Source of the DNA: Ichthyophis bannanicus
Taxonomy: Eukaryota > Chordata > Amphibia > Gymnophiona > Ichthyophiidae
Direction of reading: 5' to 3'
DNA length: 64,000 nucleotides
Assembly (NCBI GenBank): GCA_033557465.1
Contig: CM066043.1
Span: forward strand, 107,684,278 to 107,748,277
The notes below the pieces were generated by a model. It ran no database searches. It saw only the letters and a program-made list of their open reading frames with translations, and was not told the DNA's origin. Of the stretch, positions 10,540 through 22,691 are shown piece by piece. The number at the start of each line of letters is the position of its first letter. Position 1 is the stretch's first letter. The position numbers were made by a program, and so were the translations under genes.

Positions 10540-12440
10540 AAGGTGCCTCCATCTCTGACCCCTCCCTCTCTTTCTGCCCAAACTCTGACTGACTATTTTC
10601 ATGTCAAAATCCACTAAATCATCCTCCAATTCCCCACAAAGTCAGCTACCTCTCCTCCTTCCCCTCTTCATTCCCAACTTTCCCCTTCTACCTCTGCTGT
10701 CATTTCTTCCTTTTCTATGATCTCTGAGGAGGAAGCCACACGCCTTCTTTCCTCCTCCAAACTCGCTAACTGCTCCTCTGATCCTATTTCCACCCGTCTC
10801 CTAAGCCTCATTTCCTCCACTGTTGCCCCTCCATCTCTCATATTCTCAACCTATAGCTCTCCACTGCAACTGTCCCTGCAGCCTTCAAGCATGCTGTAGT
10901 TACACCTCTTCTCAAGAAACCCTCATTTGATCCTACAGTACATGTCCTTCTAACTATCGACCCATCTCCCTTCTCCCCTTCATTTTTAAATTTCTTGAAC
11001 ATGTGGTTCACCACAGTTTCCTTGACTTTCTCTCCTCTCAAGCCCTCCTGGATTCTTTACAATCTGGCTTTCGTCCTTTACATTCTACTGAAACTGCTTT
11101 TGCCAAAGTTTCCAGTGATTTGTTCTTGGTAAAATCCAAGGACCTTTAGTCGGTCCTAATCCTTCTTGACCTCTCTGCTGCTTTTGACACTGTTGACCAC
11201 AACTTTCTTCTTGATACCCTGTCCTTGCTTGGTTTTAAGGGCTCTGTACTATCCTGGTTCTCTTCTTATCTCTCGCATCGCTCTTTCAGTGTTTGTTCTG
11301 GTGGATCTTCCTCTGCTGCTATCCCGCTGTCAGTTGATGTACCCCAAGGATCTGTCTTGGGTCCACTCCTTTTCTCTCCCTATACCCAGTCCCTTGGTGC
11401 ACTCATCTCTTCCCATTGCCTTTCAGTACCATCTTTATGCTGATGACTCCCAGATCTACCTCTCTACGCCTGAAATCTCTCCGGCAATCCAGACCCGGAT
11501 CTCTGCCTGCTTTTCTGACATTGCTGCTTGGATGTCTCACTGCCACTTGAAATTGAACATGGCCAAAACCGAGTTTCTTATTTTCCCCCTAAAACCTCCT
11601 CTCCCCTTCCTCCTTTCTCAGTCTCTGTGGATAACTCTCTACTCCTCTCTGTTTCCTAGGCACGCAACTTTGGAGTCGTCTTTGAGTCCTCTTTCTCCTT
11701 CTCCACACACATCCATCTGATTGCTAAGACCTGCCTTTTCTTTCTCTATAACATCAACGAAATCCGCCCATTCCTTTCTGAACACACTACTAAGGCACTT
11801 ATCCACTCCTTAATCACCTCCCATCTTGCTATTATAACCTACTCCTTGCTGGTCTCCTTCTGAATCATCTCTCTCCCCTTTAATCTGTTCAGCACTCTAC
11901 TGCGCGGCTGATCTTCTGCTAGCCTTGTCATGCTCATATTTCCCCTCTTCTCAAGTCACTTCATTGGCTCCCTATCCATTTCCACATCCAGTTCAAACTT
12001 CTCCTGCCGACCTATAAGTGCATTCACTCTGCAGCTCCTCACTATCTTTCCTCTCTTATACCTCCCTACACCCCTCGGAAACTGCTTTTGTGGCAAATTG
12101 CTTCTATCTATGCCGTTCTCTTCTATTGCTAACTCTAGACTTTGCTCCTTTCACTTGCTGCTCCTTATGCCTGGAACAAACTACCTGAGTCTGTATGTCA
12201 GGCACCTTCTCTGGCCCTTTTCAAATCCAGGCTGAAAACTTACGTCTTAGCTGCTGCTTTCGGATCTTGACTCACCTGATCTCCTAGATGTAACCCTAGA
12301 TGTATCCCTGTCTATACCTACTGTGCTGTCTGTCTTGACTAGATTGTAAGCTCTGATGAGAAGGGACTGTCTCTTACATGTCTGTGCAGTGCTGTGTACA
12401 TCTTGGAGCACTATACAAATGATCAGTAATAGTAGTAGTA
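10540..12440 (+). mobile_element. L2-like LINE, RT to 3' end
   Basis: Plus-strand translation gives the pre-RT block 'ATRLLSSSKLANCSSDPI', RT motif A '[11 protein letters not shown]' (about 11,170-11,205), '[15 protein letters not shown]', motif B '[13 protein letters not shown]' (11,339-11,377), motif C 'YADDSQIY' (about 11,435-11,460) and 'LNMAKTEFLIF'. The C-terminal region with 'DYCNAL'-type and 'WLPI'-type positions is degraded, in shifting frames to 12,240. The 3' end has 'tgtacatcttggagcactatacaaatgat' followed by a GTA-type triplet run (agtagtagtagtaa) at 12,425-12,442, as in L2-like LINEs. Several frameshifts and stops; not functional. Confidence 0.85.
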
Positions 12441-13794
12441 GTAATCTTCAGTATGCAACCTCCTTTCTATGTGATCCTTACAGGTGCTTCTAGCAGTTTT
12501 GTAGACAGGGTGGGGGGGCATGAATCCTAAGAGCTTTTATCTCAGTCTTTCTTTACTCTGGAGCTCATGGGTGTTAAGTATCAGGTTTCTCTTGGTGGGG
12601 GCTTAAGCCGGGAGGCCTTGGCACTTAACACTCTCACACCACTCTCTCTCAGATGACAGACTACAGGCCCAAAATTGTTTTCTCAACCAAGGCTCACTTA
12701 AACTTTAGGGTAAATGAGTAGAACAACAACAACTGGCAAATAAACAATAACTATGTTACAAGCAGTTAACTCCTTCTCCTTGGTCAAAAATGTTTACAAG
12801 TAGATTATTCCTTTCTCTTTTCAGTTTGGAAAGTTACCACCTTTTCTTCAATTGCTCCTTATCTTAAGCTGAACATTTATTCCTTTCTTTACTACTCTTG
12901 TACCCTTGTTATTTAATCTTGTTTTTTTTTACCACATATACACTTTTAATAACCTGTTATTTTTAATGAAAATTCCTCTATCCTCTTTTTAATTATTTGT
13001 CCCAGTGTACCTGAATCTGTATGTGAGGCAGACAGTTCCCCAGTGCTGTGTTGGATGTCACATTTGAATCTGGTACCACTAGTATAAGATGATTGCTTGG
13101 GTTCTTTCTCTTCCTGAGAGCTGGTGGCTGCTGCAGCTGGAACTGCAGATCCCCAGTGCTGCTTAGGTGCAGATGCAATTCTGACAGGCTTTGCACAGAC
13201 ATGAACTCTCTGTTCTCTTCTATGTCACTACTCAAAGCCTGTTACACCCTCTGGATAATACGATGTGGCTAGGTACAAAAGACTCCCATACTCCCTTGTG
13301 GTGCAATGGCTGTGTGCCAAGGACAGAGTTCTATCTTTGGGAGTGGTTTATATACAAAGTGGGATGTCCCCCCCAGAGGAATCTCCTTCCAGTGTGAAAT
13401 GGCAGCAAGAACCTCCCCTGTTCTGGAAAATGTCATACATTCTATCTATCCACTTGTGAAATTTAGTAAGGACACTGGATGGTGCTGCTTCTGTTAAAGC
13501 ATATGTAATATACAAAAATACCCCTACTCAAGCGTTCTTAAGCACTCAAGAAATATAATTTTTTATAAAGTTAAACAATTTTTTTCAGACTTTGCTCCAG
13601 GGACCACCCAAATCTATGACCCATTACCTCACCTGAGTCCATTTTCATTTTAGTATTTTATTCTTTCAATCCTTAAATCTCCATTAATTAAAACTCAGAC
13701 CCAGTACGTATTAAGGTCTGATCTAGGGGTGCACAATGCAACAATTTCAATTTTTGAGAAGCTGCTCTTAAAGCAACATCCAAATAGTCTCTAT
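12441..13794. other. No recognisable gene; small inverted repeat
   Basis: The only structure I see is a near-perfect inverted pair GTGTTAAGT (12,571-12,579) and ACTTAACAC (12,623-12,631), bracketing a 43-bp loop. The rest is AT-rich unassigned sequence; short ORFs here show no family motif. Confidence 0.4.
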
Positions 13795-14214
13795 GAGCCC
13801 AATTTTCGAAGGCCTTCCCTAGTTACCCGAGAGTAAAGGCCTTATCTGGGATTTTCGAAGGGCACCTACGCGCCTAGATGATATCCACATAGCATCGGAG
13901 TGTGTTGGGAGCGGAGTGGAGTCGGGCCAAGGTGCTACCCATGTAGCACCGATTTTTGATGCTACATGGGTAACGCTCTGCACCTTAAAGATAGGAGTGG
14001 TGAAACCTCGTCTATCTTTAAGGCGCTGGGGCTGTGTAGCATCGAACATCGGTAATACACAGGTATCTCCTGTGGCTACTTGGCTGTGTGGCAACAGCTG
14101 GATTTTCAATGCTGGGGCCGCATATGATCCCGGCATAGAAAATCTGGCTTAGGCGGGAGGTGGGCAGGTTAGGCGCCGATGTGGCGCATAGCACCGCCCA
14201 ACTGAAATTTGGGT
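13795..14214. mobile_element. MITE-like element with internal hairpins
   Basis: The ends are imperfect inverted repeats: left GAGCCCAATTTTCGA (13,795-13,809), right ...TGAAATTTGGGTC (14,202-14,214). Inside are two strong hairpins: 'ctacccatgtagca' with 'tgctacatgggta' (13,936-13,971) and 'caccttaaagatag' with 'ctatctttaaggcg' (13,980-14,025). At about 420 bp with no ORF of note it fits a non-autonomous DNA transposon. The target duplication is unclear, so the superfamily is not assigned. Confidence 0.55.
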
Positions 14215-14886
14215 CATACATATAGAGTATTTTGTGAGTGCTTCCTTTTTTGCTTTTATTTTCTCAGCCACTTCTCTGGAGAACCATACCAGTTTTATTT
14301 TCCTCTTGCTCTTATTTGCTTTCCTTTTGAAAGGGCCTTTCAGTCTAACCTACTGCCTTTCCAATTTCCTTATCCCCTTCCATTCTGCCAGTTCCTCCTC
14401 CAGATACTTTCCCATTTTACTGAAGCCAACATTTTTGAAATCCAGGACTCTGAATTAAGTTGACTGGATTCCACCTCAGCTTTTATATCAAACCACACCA
14501 TGTGATGATCACTGCTGCTCAAGTGGGCTCCCCCTCCAATAATAGATACATAATCTCCATTGTATTAGATCCAGCATCAACCCTTCCTTACTTGTGTATG
14601 TCACCATTTATTTATAAGACATCTATGAACTTTCTACTTCTTTCCAGGTTTGCAGATGGGGAATACTCCATAACTAGTAGATTAAAATTGCCCATTATCA
14701 TTCCTACCTATTACAATATTATTGATTAGGTCTCTGTCCTTTTCCATTTGAGTAGAAAGTCTGTAGCTCATACCAGTGTGGATGAATGTGCCATCTCCTC
14801 TTTCCAAGGTGAGCAACAATACTTCCTCTTTTCCCCATGTCCCCCACATTTCAACTGCTTTGATATTGCCTGATTTATCCATCCTA
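14215..14886 (-). mobile_element. CR1-type LINE endonuclease fragment
   Basis: Minus-strand sequence parallels 10,012-9,480 block by block: the DNA for the 'DRDLINN' segment, 'NFNLL'-like text, the SDHH-type endonuclease block ('caaaccacaccatgtgatgatcactg', 14,490-14,515) and the following linker. Broken by stops. Same CR1 family as the copy at 8183-10,040. Confidence 0.65.
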
Positions 14887-15475
14887 AATAGATTTCATTT
14901 CATTTATTCTATTTATTTTTGCTTATCCAGCACTCCTAAGCAAGTAACAATAAAACAAACACCATAAACACAGTGGAATACGGCATACAAAAAATTTGAA
15001 AAGTAACTTGAAAATCAATTTAAGCAATCCTGAAACAGATGAGTTTTTATTTTTTTCCTGAATTTTAACAGATCTTTCTCAAATCATACTGTCGAAGGAA
15101 GCAGATTCCACTGTTGAGGCCCAACAACAAAAATGCTTAAGATCTAGTTACAACTTTTCATGCCAAAGCAGCAAATTTTCATGTCAAGGCAATTCCTGTT
15201 GGCTTCAGCGAAGAAAACGTAAAGGGACATACTGCTTAATCCTGGAGGACAACTCAATCTTTGTGTCACTGTATAGAATTTTTTGAATAATACATATACA
15301 CATGAACTGAATGGCATTTAGCAGGAAGCCAATGAAGCTCTTGTAGTTTTAATGAGACATGATCCATTTTACTCAGGCCATAGATTATATGAACCATTGC
15401 ATTCTGAATAATTTGTCAGGATCTAATCAACATGTTAGAAAGATCTAAATACAGAATATTACAATAGTCTATATG
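14887..15475 (-). mobile_element. L2-like LINE 3' end
   Basis: The minus strand encodes, with stops, a non-LTR RT C-terminus: 'LQELHWLPAKCHS' (around 15,340-15,300), 'GPQQWNLLPST' (around 15,120-15,085) and 'KFRKKIKTHLFQDCL' (15,060-15,015). The tail ends in AAATAAATAGAATAAATG (about 14,905-14,887). This is the usual C-terminal arrangement of L2-type proteins. 5'-truncated against the CR1 end at 15,476. Confidence 0.75.
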
Positions 15476-16122
15476 GAAACATAGAAACATGACAGCAGAA
15501 AAAGACCACATGGCCTGTCTAGTCTGCCCTTCCATATCAACTACAATAGTCCCCTTTTTACATTTAGAGATCCTCTGTGTTTGTCCCATGCTTTTTTGAA
15601 TTCAGATACTGTCCTCATCTCTACTACCTTTACTGGGAGACTAGTCCATGCATCTACTAATCTTTCTGTAAAGAAATATTTCTCCTGAGTTTGTCCCCTT
15701 TCACCCTCATCCTATGTCCCCTCATAGCAGAGCTTACTTTCAATTGAAAGAGGCTCTCCTCTTGTGCATTTATGCCATGGAGGTATTAAATGTCTCTATC
15801 ACAACTCTTTTATCTCGCCTTTCCTCTAACATAAACATATTAAGATCTTTAAGTCTGTCCTCATATGCTTTATAACGAAGACCACTAACCATTTTAGTAA
15901 CCACCCTCTGCACCGACTCTATCCTGTTTATATCCTTTTGAAGGTATGGTCTCCAGAATAGCACACAAAACTCCAAATGAGGTCACACCAGAGACTTATA
16001 CAAAGGCACCATCATCTCCTTTTTTCCGCTGGCCATTCCTCTCCATATGCACCCAAGCATCCTTCTGGCTTTTGCCATCATCTTTTCTACCTGTCTAGCT
16101 ACATTAAGATCATCAGAAACAA

Positions 16123-16899
16123 TCACGCCCAGGTCCCGATCTTCTTTCGTGCACAGAAATACTTTTCCTCTACACTGTACTGCTCCCTTGGATTTTTGCA
16201 GCCGAAATGCATGACTCTGCATTTTTTAGCATTAAATCTCAGCTGGCAAATTCTTGACCATTCTTCAAGCTTAGCTAGATCTCTCATCATGTGATCTACT
16301 CCTTCCTGGGAATCTACTCTATTGCAGATTTTGGTATCATCTGCAAAGAGATGAACCTTACCCGAGAGCCCTTCCACAATATCACTAACAAAGATGTTAA
16401 AAAGAATCGAACCAAGGACAAATCCCTGTGGCACACCACTGGTAACCTTCTTCTCCTCAGAGTGAGCTCCATTCACCTGTACCCCTTGTCGCCTCCCTCT
16501 CAAACAATTTCTAACCCAGTCAATCACTTTAGGGTCCATCCCTAAGGTGCTCAGTTTGTTTATAAGTTGCCTGTATGTAACAGTGTCAAAGGCTTTGCTA
16601 AAATCTAAGTACACTACATCTAGGGCTATCCCTCGGTTCAACTGTCTGGTCACCCAGTGAAAGAAATCAATCAAATTTGTCTGACAAGACCTGCCTCTGG
16701 TAAACCCATATTGCCTCAGATACTGTAATCTATTGGACTCCAGAAACTTCACTATCCTCCATTTTAGCAGCATTTCCAATAAGTTACTCACCACAGAGGT
16801 TAAACTAACCAGCCTGTAGTTTTCAACCTCATCCTTACTTCTGCTTTTGTGTAAAGGGTCCACATGCGCCTTTCCCCAGTCCTCTGGGGTCACTCCCAA
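16123..16899 (-). pseudogene. CR1 reverse transcriptase, 258-codon open segment
   Basis: One uninterrupted frame covers the RT palm: 'PLHKSRSKDEVENYR' at the N-terminus, 'TRGRSCQTNLIDF', motif A 'DVVYLDFSKAFDTV', motif B 'SGVPQGFVLGSILFN', motif C 'LFADDTKI' with both catalytic Asp intact, then 'LRFNAKKCRVMHFG'. The enzyme copies LINE RNA at a nicked target. It continues in another frame (16,222-15,770: 'KARRMLGCIWRGM', 'RIESVQRVVTKMVSGL'). The frame breaks and missing start mean no full protein is made. Other RT copies in the window have lost or changed more motifs. Confidence 0.85.
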
Positions 16900-17639
16900 A
16901 TCTAAAGAAGCATTGAAAAGGTCAGTCAGTGAGCCACTAGAACATCTCCAAGTTCCTTCAATATTCTCGGATGTATCCCATCTGGTCCCACTGTTTTGTC
17001 TACTTTTAGTTTAGCTAGTTCCTCACAAACACAGTCTTCTGTAAATCGTTCAAGATCCCTGTTACTTCTATTTCTATTTGTGGATGTTTTCTGAGGTTCT
17101 GCTCTTGGCCCTTCATCTGTGAACACAGAACAGAAATATTTGTTAAGCAATTCCACTTTATCCTCATCAGCTTCTACACATTCCTCCCCTTCACCCTTGA
17201 GTCTGACAATACCACTTTTACACTTCCTTCTCTCATTAACATATCTGAAAAATGTCTTATCCCCCATTTTATTATACTGGCTATTTCTTCTTTGTTTTGT
17301 ATCTTTGCTTTCCTGACTTCTTTGCTAGCTTCTCTAAGTTTTTCCAAGTATTGATGCTTGTCTTCCTGTCTCTGTGATCTCTTGTATTTTATGAAAGACA
17401 CCCTCTTTTTCTTCACCCTTTCAGCTACTTCTTTTGAGAACCATAGAGCCTCCTTTTCCTTTTACACTTATTTACTTGTCTAACAAAAAGGTTTGCTGCC
17501 CTTAAAATATCCCCTTTCAATTTTGACCATTGCTTTTCTACATCCTGCAGCTGTTCCCATCCCACTAATGACTCCTTGAGGTATTGTCCCATCTTGGCAA
17601 AGTTAGTTTCCTAAAGTCTAAGACCCTTGCTTTTGAATG

Positions 17640-18310
17640 GATTTTATCATCCCTAGTGCTAATACTGAACCACACCACCACACCATCTGGTGATCACTGG
17701 ATGCGAGATGATCTCCCACTATGACATCAGAAACACTTTCCCTATTGGTAAGCACCAAGTCCAGTAAGGCCCTTCATGTGTGGGTTCTGTTACCAATTGC
17801 CAGAATAGTTCCCCCTGTAGAGAATCTAGGATCTCCTTACTTCTAGATGATACTGCAACAGGGATGTGCCAATCAACTTCTGGCATATTGAACTTACCTA
17901 TCAGTAGCACTTCTCCTTTAATGACAATACTGCGTATGTTTTCAATTAAATACCCATCCACTTCTTCACCTGTGAGGGAGGTCTGTATATCATGCCAATG
18001 CAAATGGATTTCCCTTTCCTTTTTCTAGTTTAATTCACAGTATCTCCTCTCTTCTTCTTAAGCCCTGTAATTCTACAGCTTTAATATTGTTTTTTACATA
18101 TAGTGTCATTCCTCCTCCCCTTCTTCCTACTCTGTCCTTCCTGAATCAAGTATAGTCCAGTATAATTACATCCCAGTCATGGTTGTCCGTGAACCATGTC
18201 TTCATAACCGCCACTAAATCTAAGTCAGCCTCTTCCATTAAAGCCTCAACATCTGGGATCTTATTTCCTATACTACGGGCATTTATATACACTGCTTACC
18301 AGATGTTGCC
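17640..18310 (-). pseudogene. CR1 apurinic-like endonuclease domain
   Basis: Minus-strand frames show the N-terminal 'ARSIGNKIPDVEALMEEADLDL' type block near 18,280-18,210 (ending in a degraded TETW position, here MKTWF), 'RGGGMTLYVKNNIKA' near 18,120, 'LIGKFNMPEVDWHIPV' (17,910-17,865), 'RSKEILDSLQGELFWQL' and a degraded SDH block near 17,690. The order matches the intact-looking endonuclease at 46,767. Multiple stops. Confidence 0.75.
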
Positions 18311-18570
18311 CCTTTTATCCATTTCTACAGAGATATTTAATGTTTCTCTTACGTGAGGGCTTTCTTCACCCATCCCCAATGAATCTAGTTTAAAGCCCTC
18401 TTCAGTAGGTTAGCCAGTCTGTTGCGGAAGACACTTCGACCTTTCTTGGATAGATGGATGCCATCTCTGCTCTGCAGCCCTTTGAACATCATCCCATGGT
18501 CCAGGAAACAAAAATGCTCTTGATGACCCTATCCACACAGCAATGCATCCAGGTTGCCAGCTTCTCTGCC

Positions 18571-19260
18571 TCAGCCTTTGCCCTCAATGTGGAGGATTGA
18601 AGGGAACACCACCTGGGCACTTATCTGCTTCACCCTCTGTCCCAAAGTCATGAAGCCTCTTTTGATATGCTCAGAGGGATACCTAGCAGTATCATTTGTG
18701 CTAACATGGATAAGCAACATTGGATAAAAATCATTAGGTTTGATAAGTCTCAGCAAACTCTCCATAACATCTCAGATTTGGCACCTGGCAGACAGCACAC
18801 CTCTCTGAACCTCAAGTCTGGTCAGCAGATGGACACCTCAGAACCCATTAGAAGAGAGTCACGCATCATCACTACCCTGCGCTTCCTTGTGATCACTGAT
18901 TTTGCATCTTTGGGGTGCTCAAGCTCTGGTTCTTCTCTTTCCTGGGATGCTTTCACCTCCTCCGCTTCCAGGGCTGCATACTGGTTCTTCAGTTCAAGGA
19001 CTAGAATTGGATTGTTGATTCTGCAGGCTCTGGTGATGCTTGTCCAACTTTCTTCATTCTGTAGTCTCCCATCTTCACCTTTGTTGGACAGATTGGATGT
19101 TTCAAAAAGCATCTCATCAATATACGTTTTGCTGTCTCGAATGCTTCTCAGCCTTTGTCACCTCTTCTCTGAGCTCCTCCTCTTGTTTCTTGAGGACTTC
19201 AGCTCGTAGGCATCCTGCACATGGAATTGGTTCTTTGATTGGCATCGGGCTCTCTGTCTA
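18571..19260 (-). pseudogene. CR1 ORF1 with SGNH-esterase-like domain
   Basis: Two frames give a short Cys pair (PCAGC, about 19,220) and an E/K-rich coiled-coil-like stretch ('LKKQEEELREEVTKAEKH'), then 'RRVVMMRDSLLMGSE' (block I, where the usual Gly before Asp-Ser is Arg), 'FREVCCLPGAKS' and, in the 18,765-18,571 frame, 'LIHVSTNDTARYPSEH' (block III with Asn-Asp). These are the esterase blocks known from CR1 ORF1 proteins, thought to act in RNA-particle assembly or membrane interaction. Frameshifted and not functional. Confidence 0.7.
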
Positions 19261-19340
19261 GACAGAGGCAGAAGCAGTAACAGGGGCAACAACTCTGGCA
19301 ATATGATTTTTCCCAGCCTTCTTTCAGTTGTTGGAGCTTT

Positions 19341-19924
19341 GGTACCTGTTGAAGTAAATGAGAAAGACCTACCAAAGACCCTAACCTTTCCTCAGCTAGC
19401 CCTTAAGAAAGAAAGCATTTAACATCTTTTATGTGTGTTCTAACAGCACTGTTCTATATACCTGTGTGTAGCTAATTGGGGAGTTGCCCTATAAAGCAAT
19501 AATTCTCACTTGAAGTGGGTGGGAGCTGGGGTGGGTAGGGAGGGATCGAACACCTGATGAGGTCAGTGACTTCAAAGAGCTGGCTCTGAATGGAAAGCTG
19601 GAAAAAGAAAACAATGAACTCTGATACAGCTTTATCCAATACCACAAAAAAATCCCCTTTTGCAATACAGAAAAAGATTTAGCTTTTAAAAATGAAGACC
19701 AAAACCTCTTTAAGAGTTTTCAGGCAGAAAGCCTGTATTTAAAAGTCACACAGTATGACCTTGCTTGCAACGGAGAGCCTGTTAGGACTAATATGGTAAT
19801 ATTATTGATTGGATAATCATCTGAAAATCCTCAAAAGTGAAGATATTGTTTAAGACCATGATTCATTCTCAATTTATAAAATACTGCTTGCACTACTTGA
19901 GAACACACCGAAAGAACAAAATCA
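19341..19924. other. No recognisable gene
   Basis: No motif-bearing frame on either strand. May include 5' untranslated sequence of the adjoining CR1 copy up to about 19,500. Confidence 0.4.
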
Positions 19925-20965
19925 AGGAGGATTTCTAAAGAGCGTACTTCAGTCATAACTGGGATTTTATATCCTCCAAGTATAATAGAAATGGGGGTGA
20001 TTTAACTTTTAAATTGGTTACAACCAAGGCGACATTCTTCTTATAATTAATGACTAAACCGTTTGCTGATAGCCATGATAAAATTACAGAAATGTATTTT
20101 ATTAATTGAACCAAAGTGATATTGTCATTAGCATTGCATGGGACAAATAATAAAATGTCATCAGCATAAAAATGGAAATTGATCTTTAAATCACAAAAAA
20201 AGTACAAGGAGGGGTTAAGTGTTAAATAAAGCAGAAGATAAACCCAGTCCTTGAGGAACCCCTTTTTTATCGAAATACCATTCAGAAACATCATCACCTA
20301 TATGCACTTGGTGCATTCTGTTAGTTGGAAAAGATTTGAACCATGATAATACCACACCTCCATCCCCTAACATCACCAGTCTTGCCAAATATACTTCAAG
20401 AATGACGATCAAAAGCTGAAGTGTTATTAAGGAATATATATTAAAAAAGGCTACATTGAAACCATAAATTCTTGTAATACTTGGCCATTAAAGAGGAAGA
20501 CAATGGTTTAAGGCAATGCCCACATCTAAATCCATGATGCCAAAGGTCAAGTATGACATTCTTTTCTAAGAAATCTTCCAACTGAATTCAACAAACTTGT
20601 TCTATAATTTTTGTCAACAACAGTAGATTTGATATAGGTTGATATTTTTCACATTCACTCTGAGAGAGTGTTCCTTTTTTATCACAAGACAACATTACAG
20701 ATTGTTTCAGGGAAGAGCCCCTGATTTAATGAGGCACAAACAACAGACCGAATGAAATTAGTGACCAAATCATGTGCTAATTTTACAGAGAATGTTGGTA
20801 TGATATCTGAAGGTGAAGTAGCCATACAAATCTTTTGTAGGATGTTAATTATTTGATCAGACCCAATTACAATTGCTGTTAAATCATTCCACTTCATATC
20901 CGAAGCAGCATCCTGTTTCATTGCAAGATTACAATTGGCTACTTGATTGATAAAGTATTTCTCCT
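19925..20965 (-). mobile_element. L2-like LINE reverse transcriptase fragment
   Basis: The minus strand encodes RT pieces in shifting frames: 'SDIIPTFSVKLAHDLVTNFI' (20,820-20,760, pre-RT), 'GDGGVVLSWFKSF' (20,360-20,330), motif B 'KKGVPQGLGLSSALFN' (20,265-20,220), motif C 'FYADDILLFVP' (20,175-20,145) and 'WLSANGLVINYKKN' (20,080-20,040). The catalytic ADD is present. Both ends are truncated; it abuts a CR1 3' end at 20,966. Spacing and wording fit the L2/CR1 supergroup but not the CR1 family that dominates here. Confidence 0.75.
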
Positions 20966-21215
20966 TATAGAAACATAGAAAATGACAGCAGATAAAGACC
21001 ATACAACCTATTCAGTCTGCCTATTCATAAGAACTATTTAATCCTATAATGTCTTCCTCTCCCTCAGAGATCCTCCATATTTGTGCCATGCTTTCTTGAA
21101 TTGAGATACAGTTCTCAACACCATCTCCACCGAGAGGCTGTTCCACATATCAACCACTCTTTCTGTAAAGAAATTCACCTTCATCCTATGACCCCTCATT
21201 CCAGAGCTGATGATA
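20966..21215 (-). mobile_element. CR1-type LINE 3' end
   Basis: 'MRGHRMKVNFFTERVVDMWN' (21,205-21,145) is the conserved C-terminal block of CR1 RT proteins; 'FKKAWHKYGGSLRER' follows. The 3' end carries the family's TAGAAACATAGAAA terminus (20,968-20,982) and the 'gacagcagataaagaccat' block. 5'-truncated. 21,216-21,640 is unassigned. Confidence 0.75.
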
Positions 21216-21647
21216 GCAGTCCTGACAGTCGACAATGGCAGCAGCATCAATGTGAGAAACACCACTTGGCTGGACTTTGGGATATCTTTGAGAGCACTAC
21301 TTCACTGCTGCAACTGTGAAATAAGCAGAGACTTTGCTGGCATTGCAGCCAGGCATGACAAAAGTGGCAAGATCACTCCGTAGTCTCCCTTGAGAGCGAG
21401 CAGTGCTGTTTCTTACAGTGGATTAGCAGTGATGCTAACCATAAGCTTAAGACCCTACGCTGTGGCACACATGTGTCTGACTCCGACCGACCAACTTGCT
21501 GCACCGGAAGCTCCCCCATTTCCTCTGTTTTTTTGTGGCTGGCTGCCTGGCTGGGACATAAAAGTAATTATCACTCCAGCAGTGTGCCATGAGAGGGAAG
21601 GAGGGAGGTCTGGCATCACTGGTGCTCTGCAGCAAAGCTGAAACAAT

Positions 21648-22691
21648 TTGAAAAGTTCACACTTTACAGTGGGACACAATGACGCGTTTCTCTCACTCAC
21701 AGGATCAGATATGTGGTGCTTCATCTGTGTGTGTCATAGGAAATGTGGGGGTGTCCGTTGTGATGAAGCAGACGCCAGTAAACCCATGGAGTTGGAAGAA
21801 AACACTGATCTCTTTAAAGGAAATGATATACATAAAGTTCAGTTAGTAAGAAGTGCAGCTAGAGGGAGCATGCACAGAGATTTGGAAGGTAGGCTGACGC
21901 ACCCAGGTTGGGATGATGCAAGATCTAATTCAAAGCATAATCAGATACACCTGGTCAGAGGGACAGAATCCTTACCTAAGAAACAGCTTTATAAGCAAAG
22001 CATAGACAAGCCAGAGGGGAGAGAAGTGGCACGAGCTGTAGCAGCTGCTGATAGAGAAGAAAGAGAAAGGAGACAGCTCCAAAGAGAGGAGAAAAGGCAG
22101 TTGAACTTGCAGCCCTTACAGGAAAGGAACAAGTTCCAGGAGAGCCAGTTTCAAGCTGGGAAGCTCCAGAAGGAAGTCTTCAGGAAGGACAGAAGGAGAA
22201 CCGGGAGAGTGCCTGGTAGGGACAATACCAGAGACACAGACCCAAGACTTCAGAGATACTTTCATGCTTCTTCCCCTGTATGTGAGCCACAAGGAGTTCA
22301 GAGGTGGGTGAACCAGACTCAGCCCAGGAGTCTAAGAGACACAGATCTGAACCAGGAACTGAGGCCAGGTCACAGAAAGGCCTGGAAGCCAGGGAGCCGT
22401 AAGAGCAGCCAATGCAGCTGGAGAAAGGTTTGGGAACCTATAGAAAGAGTGATTACCAAAAGTCCTGTTGCACATTTGCCAGATCGAGTACAGCCAGGCT
22501 GGAGAGCCTTAGAAAGAAGTTCTGAAGTAAAACCAGGAATATATGGGGAAAGCTCAGTGGCAACAGATATCTCAGCAGAACAAGAGGCTATGCAGATAGA
22601 CCCTGCTGAACCTGACCATTTGCTAACTGAATGCCCTATGGACTGTACGCTTTGTTGTACTGGGAGTTTAGAATCCTTGAGAGGAATATAG
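21648..22691 (+). CDS. Unrecognised 347-codon ORF
   Basis: The longest open frame not explained by a known element family. The product is hydrophilic: an N-terminal Cys-containing stretch ('MWCFICVCHRKC'), a strongly charged region around residues 125-190 rich in Arg, Lys, Glu and Gln ('DREERERRQLQREEKRQLN'), a basic middle part with many Arg/Ser, and an acidic C-terminus with Cys ('TECPMDCTLCC'). I see no transmembrane segment, zinc-knuckle spacing or enzyme motif. An AATAAA lies about 220 bases downstream (22,909-22,914). It could be part of a long LTR or of an uncharacterised element's gag-like gene, or a chance ORF in a repeat. No function is proposed. Confidence 0.3.
   Translation: MKSSHFTVGHNDAFLSLTGSDMWCFICVCHRKCGGVRCDEADASKPMELEENTDLFKGNDIHKVQLVRSAARGSMHRDLEGRLTHPGWDDARSNSKHNQIHLVRGTESLPKKQLYKQSIDKPEGREVARAVAAADREERERRQLQREEKRQLNLQPLQERNKFQESQFQAGKLQKEVFRKDRRRTGRVPGRDNTRDTDPRLQRYFHASSPVCEPQGVQRWVNQTQPRSLRDTDLNQELRPGHRKAWKPGSRKSSQCSWRKVWEPIERVITKSPVAHLPDRVQPGWRALERSSEVKPGIYGESSVATDISAEQEAMQIDPAEPDHLLTECPMDCTLCCTGSLESLRGI

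Larger units (their letters stand above)
15476..19340 (-). mobile_element. Nearly full-length CR1-type LINE
   Basis: Runs from an ORF1 with a lipase/esterase-like domain (about 19,260-18,570) through endonuclease (18,310-17,640), linker (17,420-17,180), RT (17,060-16,120) and RT C-terminus (16,220-15,740) to a 3' end of TAGAAAC repeats at 15,476. The two-ORF order and the short 3' untranslated region with octamer-type end are standard for CR1. It is the best-preserved LINE in the window, with several stops and frame changes. The 5' limit is uncertain; 19,260-19,340 is probably 5' untranslated sequence. Related copies lie at 29,986, 46,738, 48,343 and 49,913. Confidence 0.85.
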
